Assembly (NCBI RefSeq): GCF_031877795.1
Contig: NC_133935.1
Location: forward strand, 46,957,330 to 47,021,329
Direction: 5' to 3'
DNA from: Strix aluco
Lineage: Eukaryota; Chordata; Aves; Strigiformes; Strigidae
Length of the DNA: 64,000 bases
Positions 38,976 through 50,763 of this stretch are shown one piece after another. The translations under genes were made by a program, and so were the position numbers. The notes below the pieces were generated by a model that saw nothing but the letters and a program-made list of their open reading frames with translations, did no database searches and was not told the DNA's origin. Every line of letters begins with the position of its first letter. Position 1 is the first letter of the stretch.

Positions 38976-39841
38976 TCTTTCCTACAAGAAAAATAAAAAA
39001 ATGTAGCTTGTTTGGAATTACAATTTTTTTTCCCCTCCTTAGAATAACCATTTTTTTCGTGAAGTGGATATTTGAACCTGTTTTGGATATTTGTGGGTAA
39101 GAAGTGGATATTTGGCCCTGTTTGTTTGTTTACCTTTATATTTAATATCTTTTTCTCTACCACATATCTCTAAAGAGGGAAAAGGTTCAGGTCATTTTAT
39201 GAATTTGAACCTGGAATAAAGGGAATAGAGTCAAAAGTGCAGACTATATTTAAGAATAAATTTGAATACTTTATATATAAGCAGAGGTCTTATCGACATG
39301 ATTTGCAAAGCCTGACCTAAAATCTTCTGAGCATGAAATATCAGATTTGGGTATCCAGAAACCAAGGACTAAGTGAGAATTTCAGTTAATGTGACCTTCT
39401 CATTATTTCTTTGAAAAGCAGAAGTACAATCCAGTTTTACAAGGTAGCAGTGAATCACCATAACCATGAAACTCTTTTAGCCCAGTTTTTTAAGAAATGT
39501 TTGTGTCCATATCTGTGCACGTGCATTTGCATCTGTACATTCATTGAACTTATTGATCAATTTAAACTAAAACCTGACAGGAAAGTAGAGATTTCAGAAA
39601 TAACCAAGGTAGTTATTAACTACAGTTACAGTTAATAGTTAACTACAAGATTTCAAAAAACAGGATGCTGGAAAAGGCTACTAGACCTTATGAAGGAAGA
39701 GGGAAAACTAAAACACAAGCTTATTTGTTTTCCAATTTCAGAATATTGGCATGGCAGAGGAATTTCAAAACAGAAGACTTGACATAAATGCACTAGAACA
39801 TGTTAACATTAATAGCTCTGTTTCTGTTTGTGTGACACTGT
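38976..39841. other. Unique sequence between provirus and solo LTR
   Basis: No gene. It includes a short tandem duplication with a 40-bp period: GAAGTGGATATTTG at 39061 and again at 39101, both followed by a CCTGTTT word. Confidence 0.55.
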
Positions 39842-39846
39842 CTGCT

Positions 39847-40693
39847 TGTTTTGCTGGTTAGGGATACCAATTAAACTCAGACACCAGGGTGAAAAGAGCA
39901 GGCGTATTTTACTAGAAATAACAAAATAATACAACAGAATAATACAGAAAACATACAGTAAGAAAAGACAGAATAGTGCACTTAAACAAATAGGAAAATA
40001 CAGGGTAATGCATCAAATCATTACTACCTGAGAGGGAGAATAGTGATTAAGAAAGATACATCACCACTTGCATACGTTACCATCATCCAGATCCGCAGTC
40101 GCTGGGGAGCCCCGGTTACAGCGAGGATTTGGAGAGCCTGTCCCGGCAAGTGGGAAATCCTACGCGGTGCGTCCACCCGTAGGTGAGGCATCCGAAGTCG
40201 CTGTGAGCGGGTCCAGCCTTATATACCCAAAAATCAGCAAGCCAGAATAGCTGGCACCTTTGTTTTAAGCGGAAATATCTGGTTTCAATCTTGCATTAGA
40301 TTCCCCCAGAGCCTGGCCAGGGCTCAAGGGAGAAGCTAAGGGAGTTTCCCTGCTTATCTAATTGGATTATGCACAAAATCTCACATCAGGCCACAGTGCC
40401 AGACTACGGTCTCCATGACCCTCTTATTTTATCCACACACAACGAAAGATAAATATACATTCAAGGTAGCTACATTTTCCATGCATATTTCACTAATGAT
40501 TACATACTGAGTTAACAGCTTCGACTCAGGGCCTGTTGCTCAGACTTCAATACTTCCACCTTTTACATCAGAATAGGTAGTTTGTTATAAGTTAGTATAC
40601 CTATTAGCACAATGGTTATCAGTTATAAAATATACAGGATTCATCTATAGGTCAACTCTGGCTTGGGCTGGTTGTCCAAGCCTTAGCACTTCA
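39847..40693 (-). mobile_element. Solo LTR of an endogenous retrovirus (family A, copy 2)
   Basis: An 847-bp block, the reverse complement of the family found at 696-1539. In the sense direction it starts TGAAGTGCTAAGG and ends AGCAAAACA, with the same ends as copy 1. It is flanked by a perfect 5-bp duplication CTGCT (39842-39846 and 40694-40698), different from that of copy 1, so the two are independent insertions. Most of the length aligns by eye; the middle of U3 diverges more. The TATA box is at 40218-40225. The 60-codon frame at 40068-40250 lies in the R/U5 part and is not a gene. Confidence 0.88.
40218..40225 (-). promoter_or_regulatory. TATA box of solo LTR copy 2
   Basis: TATATAAG on the minus strand followed by GGCTGGACCC, the same core promoter block as in copy 1. 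Confidence 0.58.
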
Positions 40694-40941
40694 CTGCTAA
40701 ACCACCTATCTCACAAATTTTGTGGCAGGATAGAGGTCCAATGAAAGCCTCTTGCAGTGTATGATCTGATTTATTACCAATTCAGTCTGCATTGTGAATT
40801 GAATGAGGGCTGGGCTATGAAGGGAAAAAAAGAGAAAAGTACTGTGCTTATATATTAAAAATATGGGTAATGAAAATGCACACATCAATGGGTTTTGTTG
40901 GTGACTTCTCTTGGTTACTGAATCTCTCCAAGTGCGTAAGT

Positions 40942-40974
40942 TTGTGTGTGTGTTTGTGTGTGTGCATGTGTATG
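40942..40974. repeat. (TG)n-rich imperfect microsatellite
   Basis: TG units interrupted by TTTG and CATG. Minus-strand frames over it give Thr/His-rich artefacts. Confidence 0.85.
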
Positions 40975-43900
40975 TTTTTTCCCAGAGAAAGCACAATAAC
41001 AGGCAAGGGATAAGGTAAGACACTTACCTTAGGGATAATGGAGCACCTCTCCAAGAGAAGCTTATAACACCCACTAAAATCTCAGTCTCATTTTACTCCT
41101 GTCTTATATGCACACATATGCCAGCACCAGGCCTAATACCACAGCACACTGGGGCAGGAAGCACACCCTGTCTGTGCTGCAGTCCTCAGTGGAAGTCCTC
41201 ATCACCTAAAGGGCATTGTGGCTTCTACTACCAATTGGAAAAATATTGATTTCATATTTTGATGCTGCAGTCTCCTCCCCCAGGCATTACCAGTCATGCT
41301 GGAATATTGATGTCATCCCTACTGTCACTGATAAAGTCAGTGGGAACTGTAGGGATGAGCTGCTGGCACTTCTGCACTGTGGTTCCACACCTATATATTG
41401 GTCAGAGATCTTGGACGCTCAGGAATGATGATCTCAGTTCCCTATTATACAGGGGACTGGGTCTCACTAGTTGGACACTGTGACCTCTTACTCCTGTAAG
41501 TGAAAGCTTCAAATAATGCCCTGCTCTGCCTTTGCACCCCTCAGATGGAGCATGTTTGCTTGCTCCTGGAGATGCAGTCTTCTTGTCAGTGCAGGCTACA
41601 AAGCAAAGGAATGTGTTCCCTGTCAAGGAAAGCTTCAGAGAATTGACTGGCAGGCTAACAACTCCCCTCTGCAGTTATGAAGAGATCATTTTAAGGACTC
41701 TTTAACCAAATGTGAAAAAATTTTTAAAGTATGAGAAAAAAAGAAACTCCTGCGATGGAAGAAAACTGTCTTCCAAAGTTCATGTTGCCAGCTCTGAAGT
41801 ACTGTACCTTCTCACCTAAGGGCTGCTACAACCAAAACTGATTTAAACACTGGGTTGCGACACTGATAATAACTAATAGATGTACTTTTTCAAATAAATG
41901 GAGTTCAACAAAGGTACTGAGCATATCTGGTTAAGTTCTCTATGGTACCATCTTGACAAAGTCATAAGTCAGTGAAAACAGGGCTTCATTATGGAAGTTC
42001 TGGACAGCTTCTATTACACTAGGTTTACCCTGATGGTAGACAGACTCTTTCAAAGGCATGTGGGCACAGTCATATACCCACGACAGACATGCAAGGAATA
42101 TAAATTTTGCATGCATGGATGCATTTCATCTATGGTGTTTATGCTAGCAGGGATCACTTCTGAGGCTACTGGTTGCAGGATTAAGCATTATTCATACCTA
42201 TCATAGGTAAAAATATGTTACCTCAAAATATCTGAATATAAAGAAAGGAAAGGAGGGAACGACTATACTATACAATACAACACATGGCTGATTTACTGAA
42301 TGTGTCAACATAACACAGAGGACTCAGACAAATTTTTGGCCAGTGTATCTCCAGAACTAGTCCGGAGCTAGTGTGAGACAATTTGTGCTACTGTGGTTGG
42401 ACTGCTTTCAGGTTCAGACATAGTCTCCTGCTCACTCAAAAAGCAGTTTAGCAAGTATTATACTGTGCTCTACTGCCCAGTGTAAATGTGTGCTCAGAAA
42501 GCCAGTGAACTAAAGTAAAAATTTAAAGGGCTACAAGAGGAACACATGTAGCTAACAGCCACCACAAAATCTATCATTGTTTTTTTCATGTTACCAGCTG
42601 AGACATGGGAAAGAGGTGAAGATTGACTATACAATGGAAGAAAAGTCATAAAGTCAAAGAAGAAATTGTTATGCTTAATTTATGTTGGTTGCTCTGGAAA
42701 GTAATTTGCACTTCTGAATAGTAACACATAATGGAGTGATATCACTGCCACATATGACAGATTATCTGTTCGATCCTGTTATTAACAATGACCTACAGAA
42801 ATTGTTTGTCCAACTGGATTCTGCTCCACATAAATATATTTATCTATCTGTGATTCCTAAGAGATAAAGTTGCCATTTACCATTTGAAATGCCATAGTTT
42901 GAATTTGTCAAAACATGCAGATACAACTCACAAAGCTCACCCTTCTGAAATCAGATGAGGCCTTGATTTAAAACATTTCTCATGAAGCATATATGAGAAC
43001 AATTGTAGTAGCTTTGCTTTGAAAAGACTTTCCTCAAGCAAACAGGTTTCCCTTCTGGAACAGCCAAGACAATTTCAGTTAATTTCAGTCTAGGCAACCT
43101 TAAACCTTAAATATCTATCTCTTCAATTGCAGGGTATCTGGGGAATTATTTGAGTTCTTTAATCTTATAACCTTACCAATACTTCACTGATTAGATCAGT
43201 ACAGGATCTGCAGTGTTCAGAGGATCTGTCATGTCTCTTGTGCTATGAAGTCATAGCATAAATGAGAAATTACTTAGCAGCTTAACACCTTGCAAATTGA
43301 AATAAAACAAGAGGAAAGCAAAATATAAAAGGAGATGGAGGAATGCAATGGTGAAAAATCTGCCAGCAAAATGTCAGCATCACACAACCCTGCCTGAGTT
43401 TTGGCCTCCTTCAGAATTGAGATTAGTTCCTTGTTTCAGTATTTCAGTGTGAGAACTCTAGTGTAAACTGCACTAGGTTACACAAAGCTTTGTTGTATTC
43501 AAGCAATAGCATTGTTAGATCTGGTCCTTATCTTTATGAACTTCCTTCTGCATGTGGACCTTTTAATTTCTGTGGAACCGCTCACAGGAATAAGTAGTCT
43601 CCAGCATAGTCTCCATCACCTAGCCTTAAAATTGTGGCCATTTGTCATTTTAATATTTGTAATAACTCTGTTTGCAAAAACAACAGTAAAACTTCCAGGA
43701 TGAAACTTAATTTTAGGCAAATGATTTCAAAATTATAAGATTTCATACTATAGCATATTACAATAATTTCATGGCATCTGATTTACTGGAACTATATTAC
43801 TTTGCAATTTATGCTTTTTTCTAAAATAGTTTTTATAAAATAGTTAGGTCATATAGAGGCCAGAACACATTTGCTATATTATGAATATCAAAATCACAAT

Positions 43901-44895
43901 TAATATTAAACAAAAATGTCTCCAATAACATAATACATAACTGTTTTAATCCATTTATCAGGGAATGAGTCTGTGCAAATGAGACTTTCTTTATATAACC
44001 ATATACATAGAAAATTATTGTAGAACTATTAGTGTAGTCTTTAGGAACTCTCACGTGTATATTTAAAATTTGAGATTCATTGTATGTTGGCATTTGCACA
44101 ACTGTTGTCTCTAAAAGCAAGTAAAGTGAATCATCACAACAATGATTCCTTAGAGAATGTTTCTTTCTGTCATGATGTATTTTATTTTTCTGTGAAATCT
44201 TGTAAATTAAACTGGTCTTGGTAATTGGTTTTAAACTCTTCTAAACTTAGAACTTGTTTGCATATGTGCAGTTGGAACACACTCGCACCCAGAACAATGC
44301 TTTCAATTAACAAAATCATCTGTTTTCAATAATTATGTGCATGATCATAGCATATGTGAGTTCCTGAATCACATTCACTTTTTACAAATGTTACATCTAC
44401 ATGTTAACTCTACACCTTTTTTTAGTAGAGAAAAAAAGTGTAGTAGAGAAAATTTCCCGTATTCATGATTTCTTAAATTAGCTTTCACAGAATTTCTACA
44501 CTTATTGAGGAGATAAGTAACATATGTTGTATTGATCCCAACAGATTTTAGGGGCAGGCTTGTGGCACTTAATCTAGAAAAGGCCAATGCAAATACACAC
44601 CAACTCAAGAAGCAAAATAGTTCATAATAAATACTTTTAAAAGGGAAGCACAATACATGTGAAGGTGTATTTACCTGATCTCTCCAAAGGTGGCCAGCTA
44701 TGCTGTCTTCACATATAGAGAAAAAAGAAATTAAATAAGGAATGCTCCCACACTCTTCTCTCTTACTCTTTTAATTCTTTTTCAGAGAGGAAAATTTCAT
44801 AGGAGGATGAAATACCTTGTTAACTGTTTGATATTCTTATAAACTCTTATAAAATCAAACAGTTTTTCAGGCTCAGAGTTCCACTACCAGACCAG

Positions 44896-44930
44896 AAACA
44901 AACAAACAAACAAACAAACATACAAATAAA
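44896..44930. repeat. (AAAC)n microsatellite
   Basis: About six AAAC units decaying into TACAAATAAA. Confidence 0.88.
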
Positions 44931-45814
44931 TCAATATTCTAAGTGTTGTCACTGTTTAGTCTGTCTTCTTTTGATTTCATGTCATGGTCATGGTCACCAA
45001 TGCAAATACTGTCTTATTAGGCATAATCTTTAGACGTTCATGGTTATGAAAAAGTACAAACACAAAAAAAGGAGAATATTTAATGTCCCTATTTCTGGAT
45101 GGCTTATACAACTCCAGAAACTAGTCAGTACCAACAATCCCCTATGTACCTGGTCGGTGTCATTTCATATATTAGGTTGTAGAACCCGAATTTAAAATAC
45201 AATCTTACACCTTTTAAATATATTAGCTCTTTTTTTTTAAAACACTGTAATAATCTCAATACAATAGAGAAAAACCAGCATGACTTCTAAAGGAGTAGAA
45301 AACAATTAATCTATTCCACTGGAATCCTTGATTTCAGGAGAACAAGACTATTTCATTTATTTATCTGGATTTTCAAAAAGACTTTGGTAATAAATGTATC
45401 AAAAGGCTAAGCATAAATATGATGCTATACTTGTATTTTAAGAGTTTGAATTTTATGCTATAAATAATATATGAAGGATAGTAATGGGATAACACGGAAA
45501 CACACATCTTTTTAAGTAGCTTCACAAAGATACAGCTCCTAAAGGTAATTATTTTCATTTTGAAGATTTTTGTTCCATCAAACCCTAACTTTAATGTATT
45601 GTTCTTCCAAACAATAGAGGTTTAGAGTTTGTATTTGATTAAAGCATTGCACAAAAATGTAGGATAGTCTATAGATTGAGAAAAGAATCTTCAATGCATT
45701 TCACATTTGATGAATGAGGAGCTGCTTAGTTACCATAAGGACTTCTCTCTGAGACACAAGTATGATGTACCACACTGGAACCATGGCAAGTTACAGGATT
45801 TATATATGAATAGA

Positions 45815-46100
45815 CTTGAAGACCAGAAGTGACTGATGTGATCATCCTGTCTGACCCTCTATACTCCAAGTGGTAAACATTCTCAGAAACAGAATTAGTG
45901 CCAGAACTTGAAACATATTTCATTTAACAGAATTGTCATCTCCCCTGGGAAGTCTGTTTCAATGCTTAATTGCACTTTCTGCTTGGAAATTGCCTTATTT
46001 AATCAAGTCATTGGATCTTGTTATGCCTTTGCCTGTCATACTGTAAAACCTTTCCTTACACATCTTTTCCATGTGTAAGTACCAGAATATCAAGGAAGTT
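45815..46100 (-). mobile_element. Ancient LINE 3'-region fragment (CR1/L3-like)
   Basis: The + strand runs TGATCATCCTGTCTGACCCTC, then AATTGTCATCTCCCCTGGGAAG, then TTTCAATGCTTAATTGCACTTTC, then CATTGGATCTTGTTATGCC. This order fits, from general knowledge, the antisense 3' end of old amniote CR1/L3-type LINEs that begin GATCATC.AGTCTGACC and continue with GGTTAATTACTCTCAC-type text. It is strongly diverged, with no reading frame. Family and boundaries are uncertain because the comparison is from recall, not from a search. Confidence 0.5.
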
Positions 46101-49100
46101 CTTAACCTTCTTTATGATAAGATGAAAAGAGGAGTTGATATCAGAAGAGCGGGCCAACGTACTGCAATCTAAGATCAAAAAAGAAATGGCTTCATTACAT
46201 AAAAGGCTCATTTCTATGTTATGTAGGAATATTGGTAAGGAATTGAAATAGGCACCAGAGATATGACACTAGGAAAAAATCCAGACCTCTGAAGATTTTT
46301 GGGACTTGAGAAGCAACAAAGAAAGTACATGGAGGATCTCCTCAGAAATTTCTCTCCAAACAGTGGGAAAGAAAAACATACTGAAGTTGAATCCTTTGTT
46401 AGGTAAACAGTATTCCAGGGACATTTTCTTTCATAGAATCATAGAAAACACAGTATTTATGGTTCTGGTGCAACACAAAACAATGTTTGCCTGTTTTGAA
46501 CAGCTGTTCATCTCAAACCCCTTCATCTTCTTTTTCCCTTTAAAACAGAGAAGGCATAAACTCAAAGTGGAAAATATTTCCTGGAACATGAAGGGTCAGC
46601 CACATAATCACTGGCATCAAACAGTTAGACTGAGCCTTTAAACATATACACACCATGTTAGCTTCATAATCTAATTTTAAATCCTTCTGGATGAAAGTAA
46701 TTATCATTATTATTGAATTTTATCCATTTAGAGTGTGTTCTCTGGGGTATTGCACTAATTGACTTTACTATAACTGCAACCGTATTTTTACATATTATCA
46801 GTCATATTAATAAATAAGCATTATAATTATAATGGTTACAGCTGGGAATACTTTAGTTAAAGGTCATGTTTTTTTCAAAAGGTATATAGTTTAAATGTTG
46901 TCAAGTTTAGAATTAAGAGGATAAAATGCAATTAAACTTTGTTTTATCTCAACTGTTCTCCCTGAAATTATTCCAGGATGACTATAGTCAAAAGCATAAG
47001 CAAACTCACCTTCTAAAGTTAGGTTTTATGTGTTCTGGGTTGATGTCTTGTGAGAGTATGCTTTCATGACTAAACACAACATTTTAGACAGAAAGAGAAA
47101 ATAAATTGGAACAAATTTAAACCTTTTTTATTGAACAGACCAAAATTCAGGAGTAATATTCAATGCAGACTACATGAGCACATCTGATTCCTGAGTTTCC
47201 TGCTCTTTCCCATCTTTATTAAGTTTCAATTACATGTTTACCTCAAACTACTTTTAGGTTTCCAGAAATCACATTCTGTTTTGAAGACATTGACACTTCA
47301 GCAGTAGCCATTATATCTGGAACCTGAGCACTGGGATCTACAATACCAAGACTGTTTCAAACCAATATGTTGTCTCAGTATGGGATTGCCTTCATATTCC
47401 AATAGCAGTTTAGAAGATGAAGTCACTAGATCATGAAACTGGGAAAGGAAAGCCAAAACAATTTTCACTGCTTAATTCAAATTCACATAATATTATGATA
47501 ATTGCAGTAAATAGAAATTATTTTATTACAGGAATTTAAAAAAAAAAACACCAAGAGAAAGATGAGTCCATTAAAGTTTTTAAGACATTGGCAGGGTTGT
47601 ATAAAGGGTTTATCCTACTCTTTCCAATACTTTCTTTATCACTTAGGGCAAACACCCCAAGGTGGATGGACACAGCAAAATTTCTGAAAACGTTTACCCT
47701 GGATATGTATGATTAGACAGCTGATAGAGAGGACACAGCTACAACACAGTAGCAGAGCCTCTGCCAGCTTTCTGAATATGGATCCAGGTGAGGGAATGAG
47801 TTTTAGAGATTCTGGCCAAAAACCTGTGAAGAATACTGTATTTCTTTTTAAAACATTTACTTCTGCAAAACCTACAGTTTGAGAATGAAACACAAGTTCT
47901 AAGAATATGAATGGAAAATAACGGCTTTCAACTAAAGTCAAAGCCAAGCTGGATATGCTGTGGGAACACAGAATCTACTAAAGTGCAGGGCAAATGAATT
48001 ACCTTTCCTATTTATAATTGATGTGTTGAATTTAGTTGTCTTGTGCATTTGGTTAATCATAGAGAGATCTGTTTCATATTGGTTTGTCTGATACCAATAT
48101 GACTGTAACTTCCACATATTGTTTAATGAAGTTGTTGATTTTCACTCGTTTGAGAGCCTCTTGGTGTCACTGTAATTTAAATTTACTGTGATTACTACTC
48201 CACTAAAAAGGCATAACTGTGTATAAGTATCTAAAATATGAGACAATGGGATCCAATAATTGGCTGCTACCTCTATATTGGTCTGATTTTAGCCACTAAG
48301 CTGTGTCCTTTATTTACAAAAATGTTTGATTTTAACCTCATGAACCTTATTCTCTGACCAGTAGAGTATACTCTCCCTCCTGTTAAATCCCCTGCATAGG
48401 CACACAAAAGGCAGAAAAATCTTAACTATTCTAGAATTTTGTATTTTGTAAAAAATAAATTTCTATATAGGGTCAGAAAAAGAGGGTCAAAGGGGTGACA
48501 AATCCCCACACAAAGTAGTGAGGAATAGCATACGCTGTTCACTAACAGACACACCATGTGTCAAGTGAGATCAAGTGTTTTCATATTTGTTATGAAATTA
48601 TGACGAACCTATTCTGCAGACTGCTTTTGCCAGTCAACCTCTCCATAACAGTCACAGCAGAACACAAACCGCTAAACCAATCCATAACATACCTATGAGG
48701 GTACTTGAAGAAGCATATGGTGTGCTTTTTATGCATCCAACCAGGAGCATCACCACATTAAAATAAAATGGTTACTTTTACTGTGATCCCATTAATTACA
48801 ATATCTTCCAGTAATGTTGTGTTGGAAACAATGTCATCAAATGGCCTATTCAGCTCATCCTTCCATTGGGAGAAATGCATGTAATTCATGCAGGTATAAA
48901 TGAAACTGCATCCTATTAACTAGAGGAGATACAAGTGCTTAGACACATTGGGTTCTGTACAAAAATAAATTATGTGGTCAATATTACACTATTGATTTTG
49001 CTATATGTTTACCTTATTTTGAAGAATAAAATGTAGCATTAATGAGGGCAGAGTTATCTTGCTTGTGTTCCCATAAAGGGTCCCCTCTCTTACTAATTTT

Positions 49101-49799
49101 GAGGGAAGGAAGAATTTTTAGGCTACCAAAACAAAAAGTGGTTCTAGAGACAGGCTGATGGCATCCTGGTTGCACTGCAAAACACTTACCTTTGATGCCC
49201 ACTGGATGTGGCCTGCAGTGTGACTGCTCCACTGCTCCTGAAGAAAAATCCATCTGCTATTTCTTCTGGGCCATAACAAAGAAAGGCAGACTTGAATTTC
49301 TGTGTTGTAATATCACTATTGGATGGAAATATTTAAAAAGCTTTGCACACTGAATGAAACCAAGAAAATGTGTATCTCTGCCAGCAAGTTTCACTTCTCA
49401 GAAGTAAGCCCGCAAGGCTAAGCATTTTGGGTCACAGTACATAACTGAAAAAACGGAAATGAAGGATAGTTATGCTTGAGCACTAGCAAATGGTAAGAGT
49501 GATGTTAAGTGTAATAAGTTTGAAACACCAGGAACATACAATTTTTCTGAAATCCCATTATGGAGATGTATTATTATTAGGTTTTGCGCTTGCCTCTGTA
49601 AGGGAAAGCATATAAAATACAAATCAGTGGGCACAAAGGTTAGGATGAAATCTTAAGACATCAGTTTTCTAAAAAAACTCACAAATCACTTCCTTTGCTT
49701 GGGAAGGCAGATGCACCATTTTGAAGAGCCCCAAGAAAGGGGATGTAGAACACATGTCTTGCTGTTTTAGACTTCATAATCTAACTGGAGAAACTTACT
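46101..49799. other. AT-rich sequence without a recognised gene
   Basis: Only short chance frames (the longest are 111 and 102 codons). Nothing was recognised as a repeat. Confidence 0.5.
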
Positions 49800-50260
49800 T
49801 TGTGCCAACAGGCATTGCAAACAACTCACTCAACTTCTCTGCCAATATGGCAATTTGCATAGCATTACCCATAATGCTTCACATTGTGCCTTTGCATTGA
49901 AAAGAGATTTAATTGAGCCTTGCTGAGCTGCATTAATGTGTCTGTTTAAATTGAGCAAATCTAATTAGCTCGCATGAAAGTTATGCCACCTCTGGTGCAG
50001 CAAAGCTAATGCAATTAAAGTCAGCCAGATGTATTGAGTATTGTAAACATGCAGTCTGACTGGTGGAGAATAGTTCAGTATTCATCAGAGACTGGACAGT
50101 TTTGTAACACATTAACAACAGCTGCACTGTCTACATTGTACAATGATATATTATGCTGTGTATATGACTATTTTAAAATGCCAAGGATTTTACATTCTAC
50201 AACAATACATGTTATAAGGTCAGAACAATCTCATCTACATCTGTGAAAACTCAAGTCCAC
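49800..50260. promoter_or_regulatory. Candidate conserved noncoding regulatory element
   Basis: Dense in homeodomain- and POU-like words: ATTTGCAT (49853-49860, a perfect octamer), two TAAT-core words ATTAATG and CTAATTAG, GCAATTAAAG, and TTTAAATTGAGC. There are no simple repeats, no transposon signature and no frame. Such sequence is typical of vertebrate developmental enhancers. This is judgement by appearance; conservation was not measured. The first block recurs 870 bp downstream. Confidence 0.35.
49841..49893 (+). repeat. 53-bp octamer-containing block, copy 1
   Basis: It shares 46 of 53 positions with 50711-50763 in the same orientation. The core is GGCAATTTG, one variable base, ATAGCATTACCCATAAT. 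It contains ATTTGCAT, and is not part of any repeat recognised elsewhere in the window. Confidence 0.85.
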
Positions 50261-50710
50261 TACTTCTTTAAAGAGGTCCGTTCTTCTATATATAGCATTG
50301 CTTTAATACAGTATTTACTAAACATTACATAGAGAAAGACTGTTTACACTGGAAATAATTTCTAAAGTCCTTGACTGTTTATGTGTCTTTATGAACTGGA
50401 TTTCTGAAGAAGCTGGAACAGGACAGTAATTAGAGTAACTGAGGAAACTCCAAGATGCTCTTTGAAAACAATCAGAAGATGCTTAATAAGGTAAAAATGT
50501 GTTTTATTAGTATGATTAATCATTTTCACTGCAGACTCCTTGGATCGGATACCATGTTCTAGTTAACTGCTATCTATAAACAGGATAGTGCTTGATATGC
50601 TCACATGATTCTTATACTGATTTGGTTTTAATACTGATCTTAGCATCTGGTTTTGTAGATGTCATGCAAAAAAAAAGTATTAATAATTCCTGAAGGTCAA
50701 AGGTTCTCTT

Positions 50711-50763
50711 GTCAATAAGGCAATTTGAATAGCATTACCCATAATACTTCAAATCGTGCTTTT
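50711..50763 (+). repeat. 53-bp block, copy 2 (octamer changed)
   Basis: The direct repeat of 49841-49893, about 87% identical without gaps. The octamer position reads ATTTGAAT here. Flanks outside the 53 bp show little similarity apart from TTCTCT just upstream of both. Confidence 0.85.

Larger units (their letters stand above)
40699..45814. other. AT-rich sequence without a recognised gene
   Basis: Only chance frames. It contains a TG-rich microsatellite, an AAAC repeat and two small hairpins (44410-44443 and 44822-44864). No LINE or LTR was recognised. Confidence 0.5.

Noticed and set aside
46434..46451. CATAGAATCATAGAAA, resembling the CR1 terminal octamers
   Set aside because: Only about 16 bp match and no CR1 3' UTR follows on either side; too short to call.
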